From positions 1 through 37,794 of the forward strand of contig DATHBD010000036.1 in assembly GCA_035296325.1 (NCBI GenBank): 37,794 bases of DNA. Direction: 5' to 3'. Positions 8,059-16,146 of the stretch are shown one piece after another (position 1 is the first letter of the stretch; each line of letters begins with the position of its first letter). The stretch comes from DATHBD01 sp035296325 (lineage in GTDB: Bacteria > Actinomycetota > Actinomycetes > Mycobacteriales > Micromonosporaceae). Both the position numbers and the translations under genes were made by a program. The notes below the pieces were generated by a model. That model had not been told where the DNA came from. It worked only from the letters and a program-made list of their open reading frames with translations, and searched no databases.

Positions 8059-8571
8059 ATGGATGCGCGCTTCGGCACGCTCTGTGACCGCTGCGGGGTG
8101 GTCCTCGTGAGAGGCGCCCCGGTCTCCCCGGTGATCCCGGGCTCTGGTGGATCGCCGGCGCACGGCCGATCACCGTCGGAGGTCGCGCAGGTTCTCCCGC
8201 TACCGCGCCTCGCCGCCGGCGTGCGGACGGGCGCGGCGGTGTACGGGCTGGCCACGATCGATTACCACGGTCGGATCGCTGGCCGGGTGGTGACCGGCGC
8301 GGTGGGCTGGTCGGCGGGCACCCGGCTGAGCATCCGCGAGGACGGCGGTCTGATCATCCTGGTGGCCGATCGGCACGGGGTGTTCGCCCTGACGCGGTCA
8401 GGCCATCTGCATCTGCCGGTCGGGGTCCGCCGGTGGTGCGCGCTGGTGGCCGGTGATCGGGTCCTGCTGGTCGCTGAGCCGGCACAGGACACCGTGGTCG
8501 TGTATCCGCCGGCTGCGCTGGACGCGATGGTGCGGCAGTTCCGTGACGTCACGACGGGTGGTGCGTCGTGA
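8059..8571 (+). CDS. AbrB/SpoVT-like DNA-binding protein
   Basis: A 170-residue protein. Its C-terminal half (HLHLPVGVRRWCALVAGDRVLLVAEP) has the G-x-LxLP-x5-L-x2GDRV pattern of the AbrB/MazE/SpoVT swapped-hairpin fold, which binds DNA as a dimer. It is a clear paralogue of the product at 10857-11381. The stop overlaps the start of the downstream tyrosine recombinase by 4 nt (GTGA), so the two are translationally coupled. It probably regulates or assists the recombinase; that role is inferred. The start is uncertain: ATG 8059 gives an N-terminus as long as the paralogue's but has no clear SD, and GTG 8107 is possible. Confidence 0.65.
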   Translation: MDARFGTLCDRCGVVLVRGAPVSPVIPGSGGSPAHGRSPSEVAQVLPLPRLAAGVRTGAAVYGLATIDYHGRIAGRVVTGAVGWSAGTRLSIREDGGLIILVADRHGVFALTRSGHLHLPVGVRRWCALVAGDRVLLVAEPAQDTVVVYPPAALDAMVRQFRDVTTGGAS

Positions 8572-9599
8572 GTACCTGGACGTACCGACCGGCGGGCACA
8601 GTCGAATTGGAGGCGGCCCGCCTGCTGCTGGACCGGATGGGCGTGTCGCTGGCCGACCTCACCGCAGCCGCGGGCTCGGGCGGCCGACCGGCGCCGACGT
8701 TCGGCGAGTACGTGCCGACGGTGTCGGCCGCCGTCAGTGCGGCCACTCGTCGGGTCTACGGCTCGTACTGGAACAAGGTCGTCGCGCAGTGGGGTCAGCG
8801 ACGCATCGACGAGCCGACGACCTCTGACATCGAGGCCCTGGTCGAGCACGTCAAGACTCATGTGGTCCCGCGCCGCAACGCCCGCGGTGGGCGCAGCGCC
8901 GCGGAACACCTGGTGGCCGCGCTGCGCTGCCTTTACCGGCACGCCGTCGCGGACAAGCTGATCGCCCCGGGCGACAACCCGGCCGCCATGGTGGCCAAGC
9001 CGCGGCGGTTGCCGAGCACCCGGCAGGCCGTGCGGGACGTCGGGCTGGCCGAGATCAACCGGGTGGCGGCGAGCACCGGCAACGACCCTGCGCTGGACGC
9101 GCTGCTGCTACGGCTGCATACCGAGACCGCGTGCCGGCGGGCCGGCGCGTTGGCCCTGCGTCCCATCGACCTCGACCCGGACCAGTGTCTGGTCCGGTTG
9201 CGGGAGAAGGGCGGCACGGTCCGATCGCAGCCTGTGTCGCCGACGTTGATGGCCAGTCTGCTCGACCATGCCCGGGAACGTCACGCGCCGCCGGCCGGGC
9301 AGCTGCTGCGCTACCGCAACGGGCGCCCGATCACGTCCCGCCGCTACGACCACCTCTGGGCACGCATCGGCGAGCACCTGCCCTGGGTCGCGGCGCAACA
9401 GATCAGCACCCACTGGCTTCGGCACACCACGCTGACCTGGGTCGAGCGCAACTTCGGCTACGGCGTGGCCCGCGCCTACGCCGGTCACACCGACAGCTGC
9501 GGCGACGCCTCGACCACCACGTACATCCGCGCCAGCGTTCAAGAGGTCGCCCGGGCCCTCGCCGCGCTGGTCGGCGAGCCACACCCATTGGCTAATTGA
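8568..9599 (+). CDS. Tyrosine recombinase/integrase (module 1)
   Basis: A 343-residue site-specific recombinase with a GTG start inside the stop of the AbrB-like gene. An N-terminal SAM-like core-binding domain (about 40-150, RRNARGGRSAAEHLVAALRC) precedes the catalytic domain: Arg in ETACRRAGALAL (about 190), HxxR in HWLRHTTLTWV (about 285), the second His in AYAGH, and nucleophile Tyr in TTTYIRA (about 325). All key residues are present. It lies about 570 bases from the tRNA-Leu 3' fragment, as integrases often do. It is strongly similar along its length to the convergent recombinase at 9811-10860. Substrate att sites are not proven. Confidence 0.9.
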   Translation: MSTWTYRPAGTVELEAARLLLDRMGVSLADLTAAAGSGGRPAPTFGEYVPTVSAAVSAATRRVYGSYWNKVVAQWGQRRIDEPTTSDIEALVEHVKTHVVPRRNARGGRSAAEHLVAALRCLYRHAVADKLIAPGDNPAAMVAKPRRLPSTRQAVRDVGLAEINRVAASTGNDPALDALLLRLHTETACRRAGALALRPIDLDPDQCLVRLREKGGTVRSQPVSPTLMASLLDHARERHAPPAGQLLRYRNGRPITSRRYDHLWARIGEHLPWVAAQQISTHWLRHTTLTWVERNFGYGVARAYAGHTDSCGDASTTTYIRASVQEVARALAALVGEPHPLAN

Positions 9600-9603
9600 G
9601 CGC

Positions 9604-9647
9604 GGCTCGCTCCCGCCGCGACCAGCGATCGCGGCGGGAGCCGAGCC
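9604..9647. terminator. Bidirectional terminator between two convergent recombinases
   Basis: GGCTCGCTCCCGCCGCG (9604-9620) pairs with 9630-9647 around a 9-nt loop, with one bulged base. It lies 5 bases after the first recombinase's stop codon and is GC-rich without a U-tract. Confidence 0.7.
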
Positions 9648-9810
9648 CCGCGGGTCTGCCCGAGTCGGCGCGACAATCACCATCGACGCCGGACGCCCGT
9701 CATTAGTAACCGGGTGCGAGGTGGCCCGATTCTCGCGATCTCGGTCCAGGCCCGCTGGAGCAGTGCGCTCCGGCCGTGGCCGGTGACCGGCACTCGTATT
9801 CCCGACGTCG

Positions 9811-10860
9811 TCAATCCTGGCGGTTGGTGGGGCCGTCGAGAAGGGGATGCGCTTCACCGGTGAGCGCCGCCAGGGCCCGGGCGACTTCGTGGAGGTCCGC
9901 GCGGATGTAGGTCGTGGTCGTTCCGGCGTCGCCGCGTCCGTTGTGGCCGGCGTAGGCGCGGGCCACGCCGTAGCCGAAGTTGCGCTCGACCCAGGTCAGC
10001 GTGGTGTGCCGTAGCCAGTGGGTGCTGACCTGCTGAGCGGCCACCCATGGCAGGTGTTTACCGATCCGTGCCCAGAGGCGGTCGTAGCGGCGCGTGGTGA
10101 GTGGCTTACCAGTGCGGTAGCGCAGGATCTGGCCATTCGGTGTCGCGTCGCCGCGTTCCTCGACATGCAGTAGCAACTGTGTCATGAGCGTCGGTGAGAC
10201 CGGCTGCCAGCGCGTGGTTTCGCCCTTTTCCCGTAGCCGCACGAGGCACTGCTCGGCGTCGAGGTCGCAGCGGCGCAGCGCGAGCGCCCCACCGCGCCGG
10301 CAGGCCGTCTCGGTGTGCAGGCGCAGCAGCAGGGTGTCGAGGTCCGGGTCGTTGCCCGTGGTGGCGGCGATGTCGTTGATCTGCGCGAGGTGCCGGTCCG
10401 GAATTGCCCGACGGGTGCTGGCCAGGCGGCGTGGTTTGGCCACTTTGGTGGCCGGGTTGTCGGCCGCGGCGATGAAGCCGTCAGCGACGGCGTGCCGGTA
10501 CAGGCATCGGAAGGCGGAGATGACGTGTTCGGCCGCCGTACGACCACCGCGGCTGTTGCGCCGCTGGACGACCTGGCCCCGCATCCGCAACACGAATTGT
10601 TTGATCTCCAAAGGGGTTGGCTCGTCGAGGCGCCGGCCGCCCCAATCCTCACGGATACGCTGCCAGTACGTGGCGTACACCCGGCGGGTTCCCGGCGCGA
10701 CCGCCTGCGACACCTGGTCGATGTACGCGTCGAAGGTGGGCGCGATGCTCTGCCGTGTCGATGGTTCGGCCAGCAGTTGCTCCGGCGTGACGCCAAGGCG
10801 CGCGAGCAGCAACCGGGCCGCACGTATCTCGACTCCCGCCTGCTCCTCGGCAGCACTCAT
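9811..10860 (-). CDS. Tyrosine recombinase/integrase (module 2)
   Basis: A 349-residue recombinase on the reverse strand, paralogous to the one at 8568-9599. Shared blocks include NPxxxVAKPRRLxSTR, LLLRLHTETACRR, THWLRHTTLTWVERNFGYG and ARAYAGH. Catalytic Arg (ETACRRGG), HxxR (HWLRH), His (YAGH) and Tyr (TTTYIRA) are all present. Its ATG overlaps the stop of the upstream AbrB-like gene by 4 nt (ATGA). It is the last gene of an overlapping four-gene string running leftward from 12269. A second integrase, an excision partner, or a subunit of a heteromeric recombinase are all possible. Confidence 0.9.
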   Translation of the reverse strand: MSAAEEQAGVEIRAARLLLARLGVTPEQLLAEPSTRQSIAPTFDAYIDQVSQAVAPGTRRVYATYWQRIREDWGGRRLDEPTPLEIKQFVLRMRGQVVQRRNSRGGRTAAEHVISAFRCLYRHAVADGFIAAADNPATKVAKPRRLASTRRAIPDRHLAQINDIAATTGNDPDLDTLLLRLHTETACRRGGALALRRCDLDAEQCLVRLREKGETTRWQPVSPTLMTQLLLHVEERGDATPNGQILRYRTGKPLTTRRYDRLWARIGKHLPWVAAQQVSTHWLRHTTLTWVERNFGYGVARAYAGHNGRGDAGTTTTYIRADLHEVARALAALTGEAHPLLDGPTNRQD

Positions 10861-11381
10861 GGCGTCGCCTCGTTCGTCGCGTCGCCGAACCAGGCCAGCA
10901 TCATGTAGTCAAGGGCAACCACGGGACACACGAGCACGAGCGCCGCGTCCGGCCAGGCGGCGACAAGCAGGCGGTCACCCGCGTGGAGCCGTAACGCGCG
11001 CCGGAACGCCGCCGGCAGCCAGAGATGCCCCTGCCGATTGACGCGGCCCAGCGGGCGTAGGCCATCGCGCATGATCATGACAGCCCCCGGGACCGACGTG
11101 ATCCCGACCAGCTCCCCTGGCACCCACCCCACGGCACGAACCGGTGAACGGTCGGCCAGCCGGCCACGGCCATCAACCGAGGTGATGACGTAGTGCGTCG
11201 AGCTGCGTCCGAACGACGAGGTCATCCGCGCGAGCGGCAACCCTCCACGCACCAACCCAGCCTGATGCCATGACGTCACGCCGTCGAGCAGCTGTCTGGT
11301 CAACTGGTTCGCTGGCGCGACCGGTGAGCGGAAGACCTTGGTCAGGTCACCCGCTCTAGTCGGCTGGCCGTGAGTGGTCAT
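10857..11381 (-). CDS. AbrB/SpoVT-like DNA-binding protein (paralogue)
   Basis: A 174-residue protein started at ATG 11381, which overlaps the stop of the preceding small gene (TGATG). The frame is open to 11450, but that longer version overlaps its neighbour. The C-terminal half (GHLWLPAAFRRALRLHAGDRLLVAAWP) matches the AbrB-like pattern of the 8059-8571 product; upstream, HYVITSVDGRGRLADR matches its YGLATIDYHGRIAGR. It is translationally coupled to the recombinase at 9811-10860. The role is inferred to be recombinase-linked DNA binding. Confidence 0.65.
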   Translation of the reverse strand: MTTHGQPTRAGDLTKVFRSPVAPANQLTRQLLDGVTSWHQAGLVRGGLPLARMTSSFGRSSTHYVITSVDGRGRLADRSPVRAVGWVPGELVGITSVPGAVMIMRDGLRPLGRVNRQGHLWLPAAFRRALRLHAGDRLLVAAWPDAALVLVCPVVALDYMMLAWFGDATNEATP

Positions 11382-11614
11382 CAGGATCGCCACCACGCCG
11401 GCGCCGACGGCGCCTGGTAGACGAGCACGTCGTCCTGCCCGACCGGCCACAGCGTGGCCACCGCACCACTGTGTGGTTCGCCGCTTGGGCGCAGCGCGGA
11501 TTCCAACGGCCTCACGCTGATGTTCATCCAGGCGGGCGTGGCCGCACAGGTCCCCACCGGGTTTGGGGGGAGGCCGCTGGTGGTGCGGTGCCGGCTGGAA
11601 TTTGGCTCACGCAT
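11381..11614 (-). CDS. Small unknown protein (77 aa) in the recombinase operon
   Basis: Starts at ATG 11614, overlapping the end of the methyltransferase-like gene by 8 nt, and ends in a TGATG overlap with the AbrB-like gene. This double coupling is the main reason to accept it. The product starts MREPNSSRHR, has a middle segment TPAWMNISVRPL, and ends QDDVLVYQAPSAPAWW. No family was recognised and no transmembrane segment is seen. It could be a small accessory or regulatory protein. Confidence 0.5.
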   Translation of the reverse strand: MREPNSSRHRTTSGLPPNPVGTCAATPAWMNISVRPLESALRPSGEPHSGAVATLWPVGQDDVLVYQAPSAPAWWRS

Positions 11615-12269
11615 CGTCGGCCACCTCCGCGGCGAGGACGAGCAAGTCGGTGTGCGCGGTCGTCCGCGACGCGGCGGCCACGTCGACCGCCGCGTGATCG
11701 CTCAGAGCCCGTTCGCGACCGGAGGGTGGTGGTGGTCGCCGGTACGTCGGTGTGGCCGTGGGTGCGTCCGAGGGCAGAACGGCGACGTGGTCGACGATGT
11801 ACAGGCCGGCGGTGCTGGCTGCGCCACTGAGGGAACTGAGATGGGCGATGCGGCGGTTGGGTTCGCCGGAGACGGCGACGACCAGGTAGCCGGCGTTGCG
11901 GAGCAGGACCCGGCAGGCGAAGAACAACCAGTGTGGCTGGATCGCATCGCACGGCCAACGGAGCAGCATCAGGTCGATGTAGCCTGCGGCGTGTCCCAGC
12001 GTGGCCAGGTGGTGGGCACCGCCGAGGGCGTGATGGCTGCGTCCGGTCCGTGCTGCGGTCGCAGCGAACGCGGCGTCGTCGTCGACGTCGATGACGACAT
12101 CGCCGGTCGCGGTGTATCCGTCGATGATGATCCGAGCGATTTGTGGCGACAGCCCACCGTCGGGGGTGGGCGGTCCCCATACCAGCCAGGGCAGCGGGTC
12201 GCCGGGAATCGCGAGGTGGTCAGCGGGGTCGCCGCCCGCGGATGGTGCGGGTTCGTGAATGTCGGTCAT
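11607..12269 (-). CDS. Degenerate SAM-methyltransferase-like protein
   Basis: A 220-residue protein from ATG 12269; the frame is open to 12428, but that region overlaps a terminator. PQIARIIIDGYTATGDVVID aligns with the first strand of N6/C5-type DNA methylases (P..ii..yt.pGdvVlDpf.GsG). Here the SAM-binding DPFxGxG is replaced by DVDDDAAF. A later IDLMLLRWP sits where the catalytic DPPY/W would be, and FFACRVLLRNAGYLVVAVS matches the RVLKPGGxLV strand. It is therefore probably a methyltransferase fold without normal SAM or catalytic motifs. An upstream HFCTAC stretch (about 12307-12324) could belong to a longer N-terminus. Confidence 0.55.
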   Translation of the reverse strand: MTDIHEPAPSAGGDPADHLAIPGDPLPWLVWGPPTPDGGLSPQIARIIIDGYTATGDVVIDVDDDAAFAATAARTGRSHHALGGAHHLATLGHAAGYIDLMLLRWPCDAIQPHWLFFACRVLLRNAGYLVVAVSGEPNRRIAHLSSLSGAASTAGLYIVDHVAVLPSDAPTATPTYRRPPPPSGRERALSDHAAVDVAAASRTTAHTDLLVLAAEVADDA

Positions 12270-12400
12270 GGCGAGGTTCGGCTCCAGCGCCAGCCCGGTC
12301 ACGCATGCAGTACAGAAATGCCGCCGCAACGGCTCACATATGACCGGCGCCAGCAGCGTGTGATTCAGTGTGGGTTCACCATGCCGTGTGAGATCGAATG

Positions 12401-12445
12401 AAGCGCCCCTGGTCTTGTGATGTCCCAAGACCAGGGGCGCTTTTC
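12401..12445. terminator. Perfect 17-bp intrinsic terminator
   Basis: AAGCGCCCCTGGTCTTG (12401-12417) pairs perfectly with 12426-12442 around an 8-nt loop. TTTT follows on the + side and AA-rich sequence on the other. It separates the DUF2637 gene from the methyltransferase-like gene, both on the - strand. Confidence 0.85.
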
Positions 12446-12483
12446 TACGTTTCAGACGTGCGTGGGGTCTGTGCTACAGCAGT

Positions 12484-13713
12484 TCAGGCGGCCAGGACTT
12501 CCCGCAGGCGCCGGGTGGACACGCCCAGACGGTTCGCCACCTCGTTGCGGCTCAGGTGCGGCTCCGCGGCCATGATCATATGTGCGAGTTGCCGGGTCGC
12601 CGCTGTCGGCCGACGCACGGCCGCGGGGGCGGCGGCTCGATCTGTCCGGGCCCGATCCACCGCCGCACCGGCCGTTCCGCTCCCAAGCCCGGGTCCGCCC
12701 GGGGCGGCGCCGGCGACAAAGCGGTCCCGGCGACCCGCAACTTCCGCCGTCGAGGCGCGGGCCACTAGTTCCGCCGGACCCACACCTTCCGCCGCCGAAG
12801 CGCGGGGCACAGGTTCCGCCAGCGGCGGAAGTTCGATCGGTGCAGCGGCTCGGGGTTCCGCCGGTGGCGGAAGTTGCGCCAGCGGGCCGTGGCCGGACAT
12901 GTCGGCCACCGCTGATTGCGCGGCTGACCACCGCGATGTCTGGATGCCGGGCCGGCGCTGCGCCGAAACCGGACGCTGGCGGGCCGACTCCAGGCCTGTG
13001 TCCAACGCTTCCGAGGATGTCCCGGCCACGTGCTGACGGCGGTGCGCCTCCGGGTGACTGGCCGGTGGTGACAGGGGTGCGGTCGTCGCGGGTGTGGGGG
13101 GACGGCGGCGAGCGAGCGGAACCTCGGCGTCAGTTCCAGCGTGCGGCGCAACGTCCGCCTGAGCGGGCGGCGGAACTTCACGGTGCGGCGGAGCCTCGGC
13201 GCGAGCTGCAACCGCCGCAGGAACTTGCGCCTCCACCGGCGGAACTTCCGCATTGATTGGCGGCGGAACTTCGCGGATCGGCGGACGTTGCGCCGAAGGC
13301 GGACGCTGGTGCGCGGTGTCGGGTGGTTGCGTCGGCGATGGGGCGGCGGGGGGCCGGGCGAGCATCTCGACGACGAGGAGTAGCGCGACGGCGGGCCAGG
13401 CGGCGATGACGCGGGCGCCGAGGGTCGGGTGTGCGGCGGCGATGTTCGCCGCGATGGAGGCGATGACGCCAGCGGTGAAGGCGATCCGGGCCATGGGTCG
13501 GACCCGGTGCCCGCGGCGTTTGTCGTCGACCATGACGATGGTGGAGACGATGAGCATCCCGTCGACACTGAACGGCAGAGCCCAGGCCACCTCGGCTCGT
13601 TCACCGTGGCGTACGGCGAGGTGGACCATGTGGGAGTACGAGGACCAGGCTGCGATCGCGGCGACCCCGCCGGACGAGACGTTGCGTATCAGGGTGTGTG
13701 CGCCGCCAACCAT
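12484..13713 (-). CDS. DUF2637 membrane protein with repeat-rich linker and HTH tail
   Basis: A 409-residue protein with a GGAGG SD 7 bases upstream of the ATG. Residues 1-120 carry four predicted transmembrane helices (GGVAAIAAWSSYSHM; VDGMLIVSTIVMV; AGVIASIAANIAAA; VIAAWPAVALLLVVEML), the pattern of DUF2637 proteins (SpdB-like, linked to plasmid spread in Streptomyces). Residues 120-345 form a Pro/Ala/Glu linker with recurring EVPP units. The C-terminus (LSRNEVANRLGVSTRRLREVL) is a helix-turn-helix. A membrane-tethered DNA-binding role in transfer is inferred. A second DUF2637 protein is at 34796-35626. Confidence 0.8.
   Translation of the reverse strand: MVGGAHTLIRNVSSGGVAAIAAWSSYSHMVHLAVRHGERAEVAWALPFSVDGMLIVSTIVMVDDKRRGHRVRPMARIAFTAGVIASIAANIAAAHPTLGARVIAAWPAVALLLVVEMLARPPAAPSPTQPPDTAHQRPPSAQRPPIREVPPPINAEVPPVEAQVPAAVAARAEAPPHREVPPPAQADVAPHAGTDAEVPLARRRPPTPATTAPLSPPASHPEAHRRQHVAGTSSEALDTGLESARQRPVSAQRRPGIQTSRWSAAQSAVADMSGHGPLAQLPPPAEPRAAAPIELPPLAEPVPRASAAEGVGPAELVARASTAEVAGRRDRFVAGAAPGGPGLGSGTAGAAVDRARTDRAAAPAAVRRPTAATRQLAHMIMAAEPHLSRNEVANRLGVSTRRLREVLAA
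12736..13290. repeat. Recurring GCGGAA(C/G)TTCCGC motif inside the DUF2637 gene
   Basis: About ten copies of a palindrome-related motif built on GGCGGAA(C/G)TT and AA(C/G)TTCCGCC are scattered through the linker-coding part, for example around 13244-13252 and 13260-13270. On the coding strand they spell EVPP-type repeats. Spacing is irregular, unlike CRISPR. Confidence 0.55.
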
Positions 13714-14291
13714 CAGGTGCCTCCGTGCCGCATTGGTGTGAGCGTTGATGACGCGGGCGGTGACTTCGGCCGGGCTGCGGGCCGCGACGCGAACTCACAC
13801 GGTCCGCCAAGGTCAACGTATGCGCGGCTGCGTGAGCGCGAAGGAGTTGATCTACTCACACGGACTCACACGGACTCACAGGGCGGTGCGCGGGGCGACT
13901 CGCGCACACTCGGGCGGGACAGCAGCAGCGAAGATCGACCTGGGTCCGGGCCAGTTGTCGGGATGGCCTCGCCGCACTGGCAGGCGGTCAGCTCAGGTGC
14001 GCGTTGCGTTTCCCGATTCGTGCCTGACACGGGTTCACATGGGCCAACAGCCATTTCACCTGGGGTTGTGAGGCACGTCGTGGGTTGGGCGGCCACTGCG
14101 GTGGCGTAGCTGGCCGTCGCCCACTTGGTGCGGTGCGACCCGGTTGAGCTGCTCGGATGTGGCTCGTCGGGTGCTGGGCGCCCCACCTGGGCGCCGAGGG
14201 CATGTGAGCGCGCTGTGACAGCGGTCTTGCGTTGATGGGGCTTCCCGCCCGCGCGCCACAGCGCGGACCTGTCCGTTAGGAGCCCGCTGAG
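13714..14291. promoter_or_regulatory. Divergent control region between DUF2637 and sigma-like genes
   Basis: A 578-base region between divergently transcribed genes with no convincing ORF. It holds four direct copies of ACTCACACGG-type sequence (13793-13802, 13854-13863, 13864-13873, 13874-13883 with one change). These could be iterons or regulator operators. The last 15 bases hold an AGGAG-type SD for the + gene. Confidence 0.45.
13854..13883. repeat. Three tandem ACTCACACGG repeats
   Basis: Two perfect copies and one with C-to-G at position 8 are arranged head to tail with a 10-bp period, one helical turn. An isolated perfect copy lies at 13793-13802. The helical phasing suggests cooperative protein binding. 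Confidence 0.6.
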
Positions 14292-15337
14292 ATGCCCCGT
14301 TCACGTGCGCTGTACTCGTCGTCGGCGTTGAAGGTCGCGCAGCTCATCTTCACCAACAGCGCGTCGGAACCCACCACGTTGGTCCTGGACGGCGCGGCGT
14401 TCGGCGACGAGCTGCCCGCCGGGCCGTTGTTGCTGCTGCCGTTGCGGCAGTTGCTGCTACGCCCGCAGACCTCCCCGGCGACCCGCGACGCGGTGTGGCG
14501 CGAGTTGATCCGCCGGGCACGGGCGGACCGCGACGACCAGAAGAGCTGGCTGGTCGCGGCGATGGCATGGCGATGCCGGGTCTGCGCCGCGCGGTCCGAG
14601 ATCTGATGGCGAACTTCCGCGGGGACTGTGATGACCTTGAGTCCGCCGTCGCGGAAGGGTTCGTCACGGCCCTGTACAAGACCGACCTTGACGACCACGC
14701 GTTGTGCGCCCGACTGATCGACGGGGGTCGTAAGGCCGGCGCGAAGCAGGTGTTCAAAGACGCCGACCTCGACGGTGCGGCGTGGTCGCCATTCGCATCG
14801 CGGGCGCCGCAGCCGCCGTGGGGCCACCCGGATTTCGTGCTCGTCGCCGCGGTCGGCGCTGGGGTGCTGACGCTGGACGAGGCGCGGCTGATCGGCGTGA
14901 CCCGGCTGGAGCATGTCCCGGTCAAGGACTACGCCGACTGGCTCGGCGAGCGCCCCAACACGGTCGTGGCCCGCCGCCTGCGGGCGGAAAACCGCCTGAC
15001 GGCGGCCATCACCGCGGGTGAAATGCCCCGAGTTGTATTGGATGCAAGATTCGCCGGTGACAGAGATGTGGAAGCGCGGCGGAATGGTGTCGCCAGCTTG
15101 CCACCGCGGCGGCGCGGGGTGGCGGCGCGGGGTGGCGGCGCGGCGCGCCGTCTGACCTGCAGTTACACCGTCGGTGAGCTGTCTGATGCAAAACCGGACC
15201 CGACACCGCCACCCGCCACGAACTCGGCGTCCTCATCGCCCGCCGCGACGGCCTCGACGAAGCGAACCTGCCAACTGGCCGCCGCGCCCGGACCGGCCTA
15301 CCAGGCGCCCTCGACGTGCGCCTGGCCTGCACCATGA
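14292..15337 (+). pseudogene. Sigma-70-like regulator broken by a 5-bp duplication
   Basis: The ATG at 14292 opens a frame that ends at 14606. The true continuation is in another frame from about 14572 (MPGLRRAVRDLMANFRGD...). ATGGC occurs twice in a row at 14562-14571; removing one copy restores VAAMAMPGLRRAV in one frame. The rebuilt protein has a sigma region-2-like part (AMPGLRRAVRDLM...DLESAVAEGFVTAL) and a region-4-like HTH (ARLIGVTRLEHVPVKDYADWLGERPNTVVARR). Such sigma-like proteins recur in actinobacterial integrative elements. After about 15030 the frame becomes low-complexity with tandem GGTGGCGGCGCGG units, so the 3' end may also be decayed. Confidence 0.65.
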
Positions 15338-15420
15338 CCCAGTCACGGCTGACTACCCGGCTGCGGGGCGCACGCGAGTTCCTTCCCGTCACGCTGGATC
15401 ATGCGGACCGGAACGTCTGA
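15180..15420 (+). pseudogene. Orphan coding-like remnant, no start codon
   Basis: In a third frame the sequence reads TATRHELGVLIARRDGLDEA and continues through LDVRLACTMTQSRLTTRLRG to a TGA at 15418-15420. It has a natural amino-acid mix, unlike the other two frames. A TGA blocks it upstream and there is no start codon. It is probably the tail of a lost gene, or the real 3' end of the broken sigma-like gene after a second frameshift. Family not recognised. Confidence 0.3.
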
Positions 15421-15633
15421 CGCGGTGACCGGGACCGACCTTGATCGGCTGATCCCTGATCCGCCATGCATGCCATGCCAGAGATTGACCGGCAGAACCC
15501 AGCCGAGCGGTGGCACCTTGGCGCCGCGGGCCGAAGCGCCGCCCGCGCACTCCGGCCGCTGCTAGCCCTTCCGGCCCCTCGTTGAGCTCGGTCGGGTCGC
15601 CAACCAGCGAGTACGGTCACTCGACGGGCTCGC

Positions 15634-16146
15634 CTACCTCAGCACGCTGTGGACTTCGTACGGCGGATCCGGGAACCGCTGGTCGCAGGCGTCGCAGAGC
15701 GTCAGCTCCACCGTCCGCCATTCACGCAGCCGCGCGACCGCGCCGCACCACTCGCACACCGACTCCGAGCGAGCGCTGGACTCCTCGGTAATCGCGTCCA
15801 ACTCGACAGCCTCATCCGCTGACCACCGCCGCTCGCCCTCAACCCATCGGCCAGGGAAAGCTTGATACGACAACACGCCGTACTTCTGCTTGATCGCAAG
15901 TAGCTCGTACTCCGGGAACGCCGCCACGAGCCGCTCGTGACACTCCGCGACCAACGATCGCCATCCCTCGCCGACCCATGCCACCTCAAAGTCGCCGCCG
16001 CGACCATGCCGCCGCAGGCGAGTCATCAGCTCGGCGCTACTGGCCGGATCAAGACACCACACGAACCCAGACTGCCAGACCGGCTTTCGCCACCTTCTGA
16101 TACCGCGCGTTCCCAGTGACCTGGAATGCCGCACTGACCTGGTCAC
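15634..16146 (-). CDS. Unknown zinc-ribbon protein (170 aa)
   Basis: The pattern is GWRSLVAECHERLVAAFPEY, then KQKYGVLSYQ, then SESVCEWCGAVARL and LCDACDQRF. It matches a widespread uncharacterised bacterial family whose members read GW..LV..L...P.Y.v.qvKEKFG.LR.Y, followed by a CxxC...CxxC/H zinc site. The start is unclear: GTG 16146 has no SD, ATG 16026 would trim 40 residues, and homologues appear to extend N-terminal of it (GFVWCLDP). Function unknown. It sits alone between the broken sigma-like gene and the conjugation operon. Confidence 0.6.
   Translation of the reverse strand: MTRSVRHSRSLGTRGIRRWRKPVWQSGFVWCLDPASSAELMTRLRRHGRGGDFEVAWVGEGWRSLVAECHERLVAAFPEYELLAIKQKYGVLSYQAFPGRWVEGERRWSADEAVELDAITEESSARSESVCEWCGAVARLREWRTVELTLCDACDQRFPDPPYEVHSVLR

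Noticed and set aside
7832..8163. Reverse ORFs reading EGGLEPPRP and GDLNPHA
   Set aside because: These are well-known false proteins produced by the antisense of tRNA 3' ends; the DNA is explained by the tRNA-Leu fragment.
12270..12428. Longer N-terminus for the methyltransferase-like protein
   Set aside because: It would start inside a perfect terminator hairpin; the HFCTAC stretch is noted in the feature but the start at 12428 is not credible.
12700..13330. CRISPR-like repeats
   Set aside because: The copies are short, irregularly spaced and lie in frame inside the DUF2637 coding sequence.
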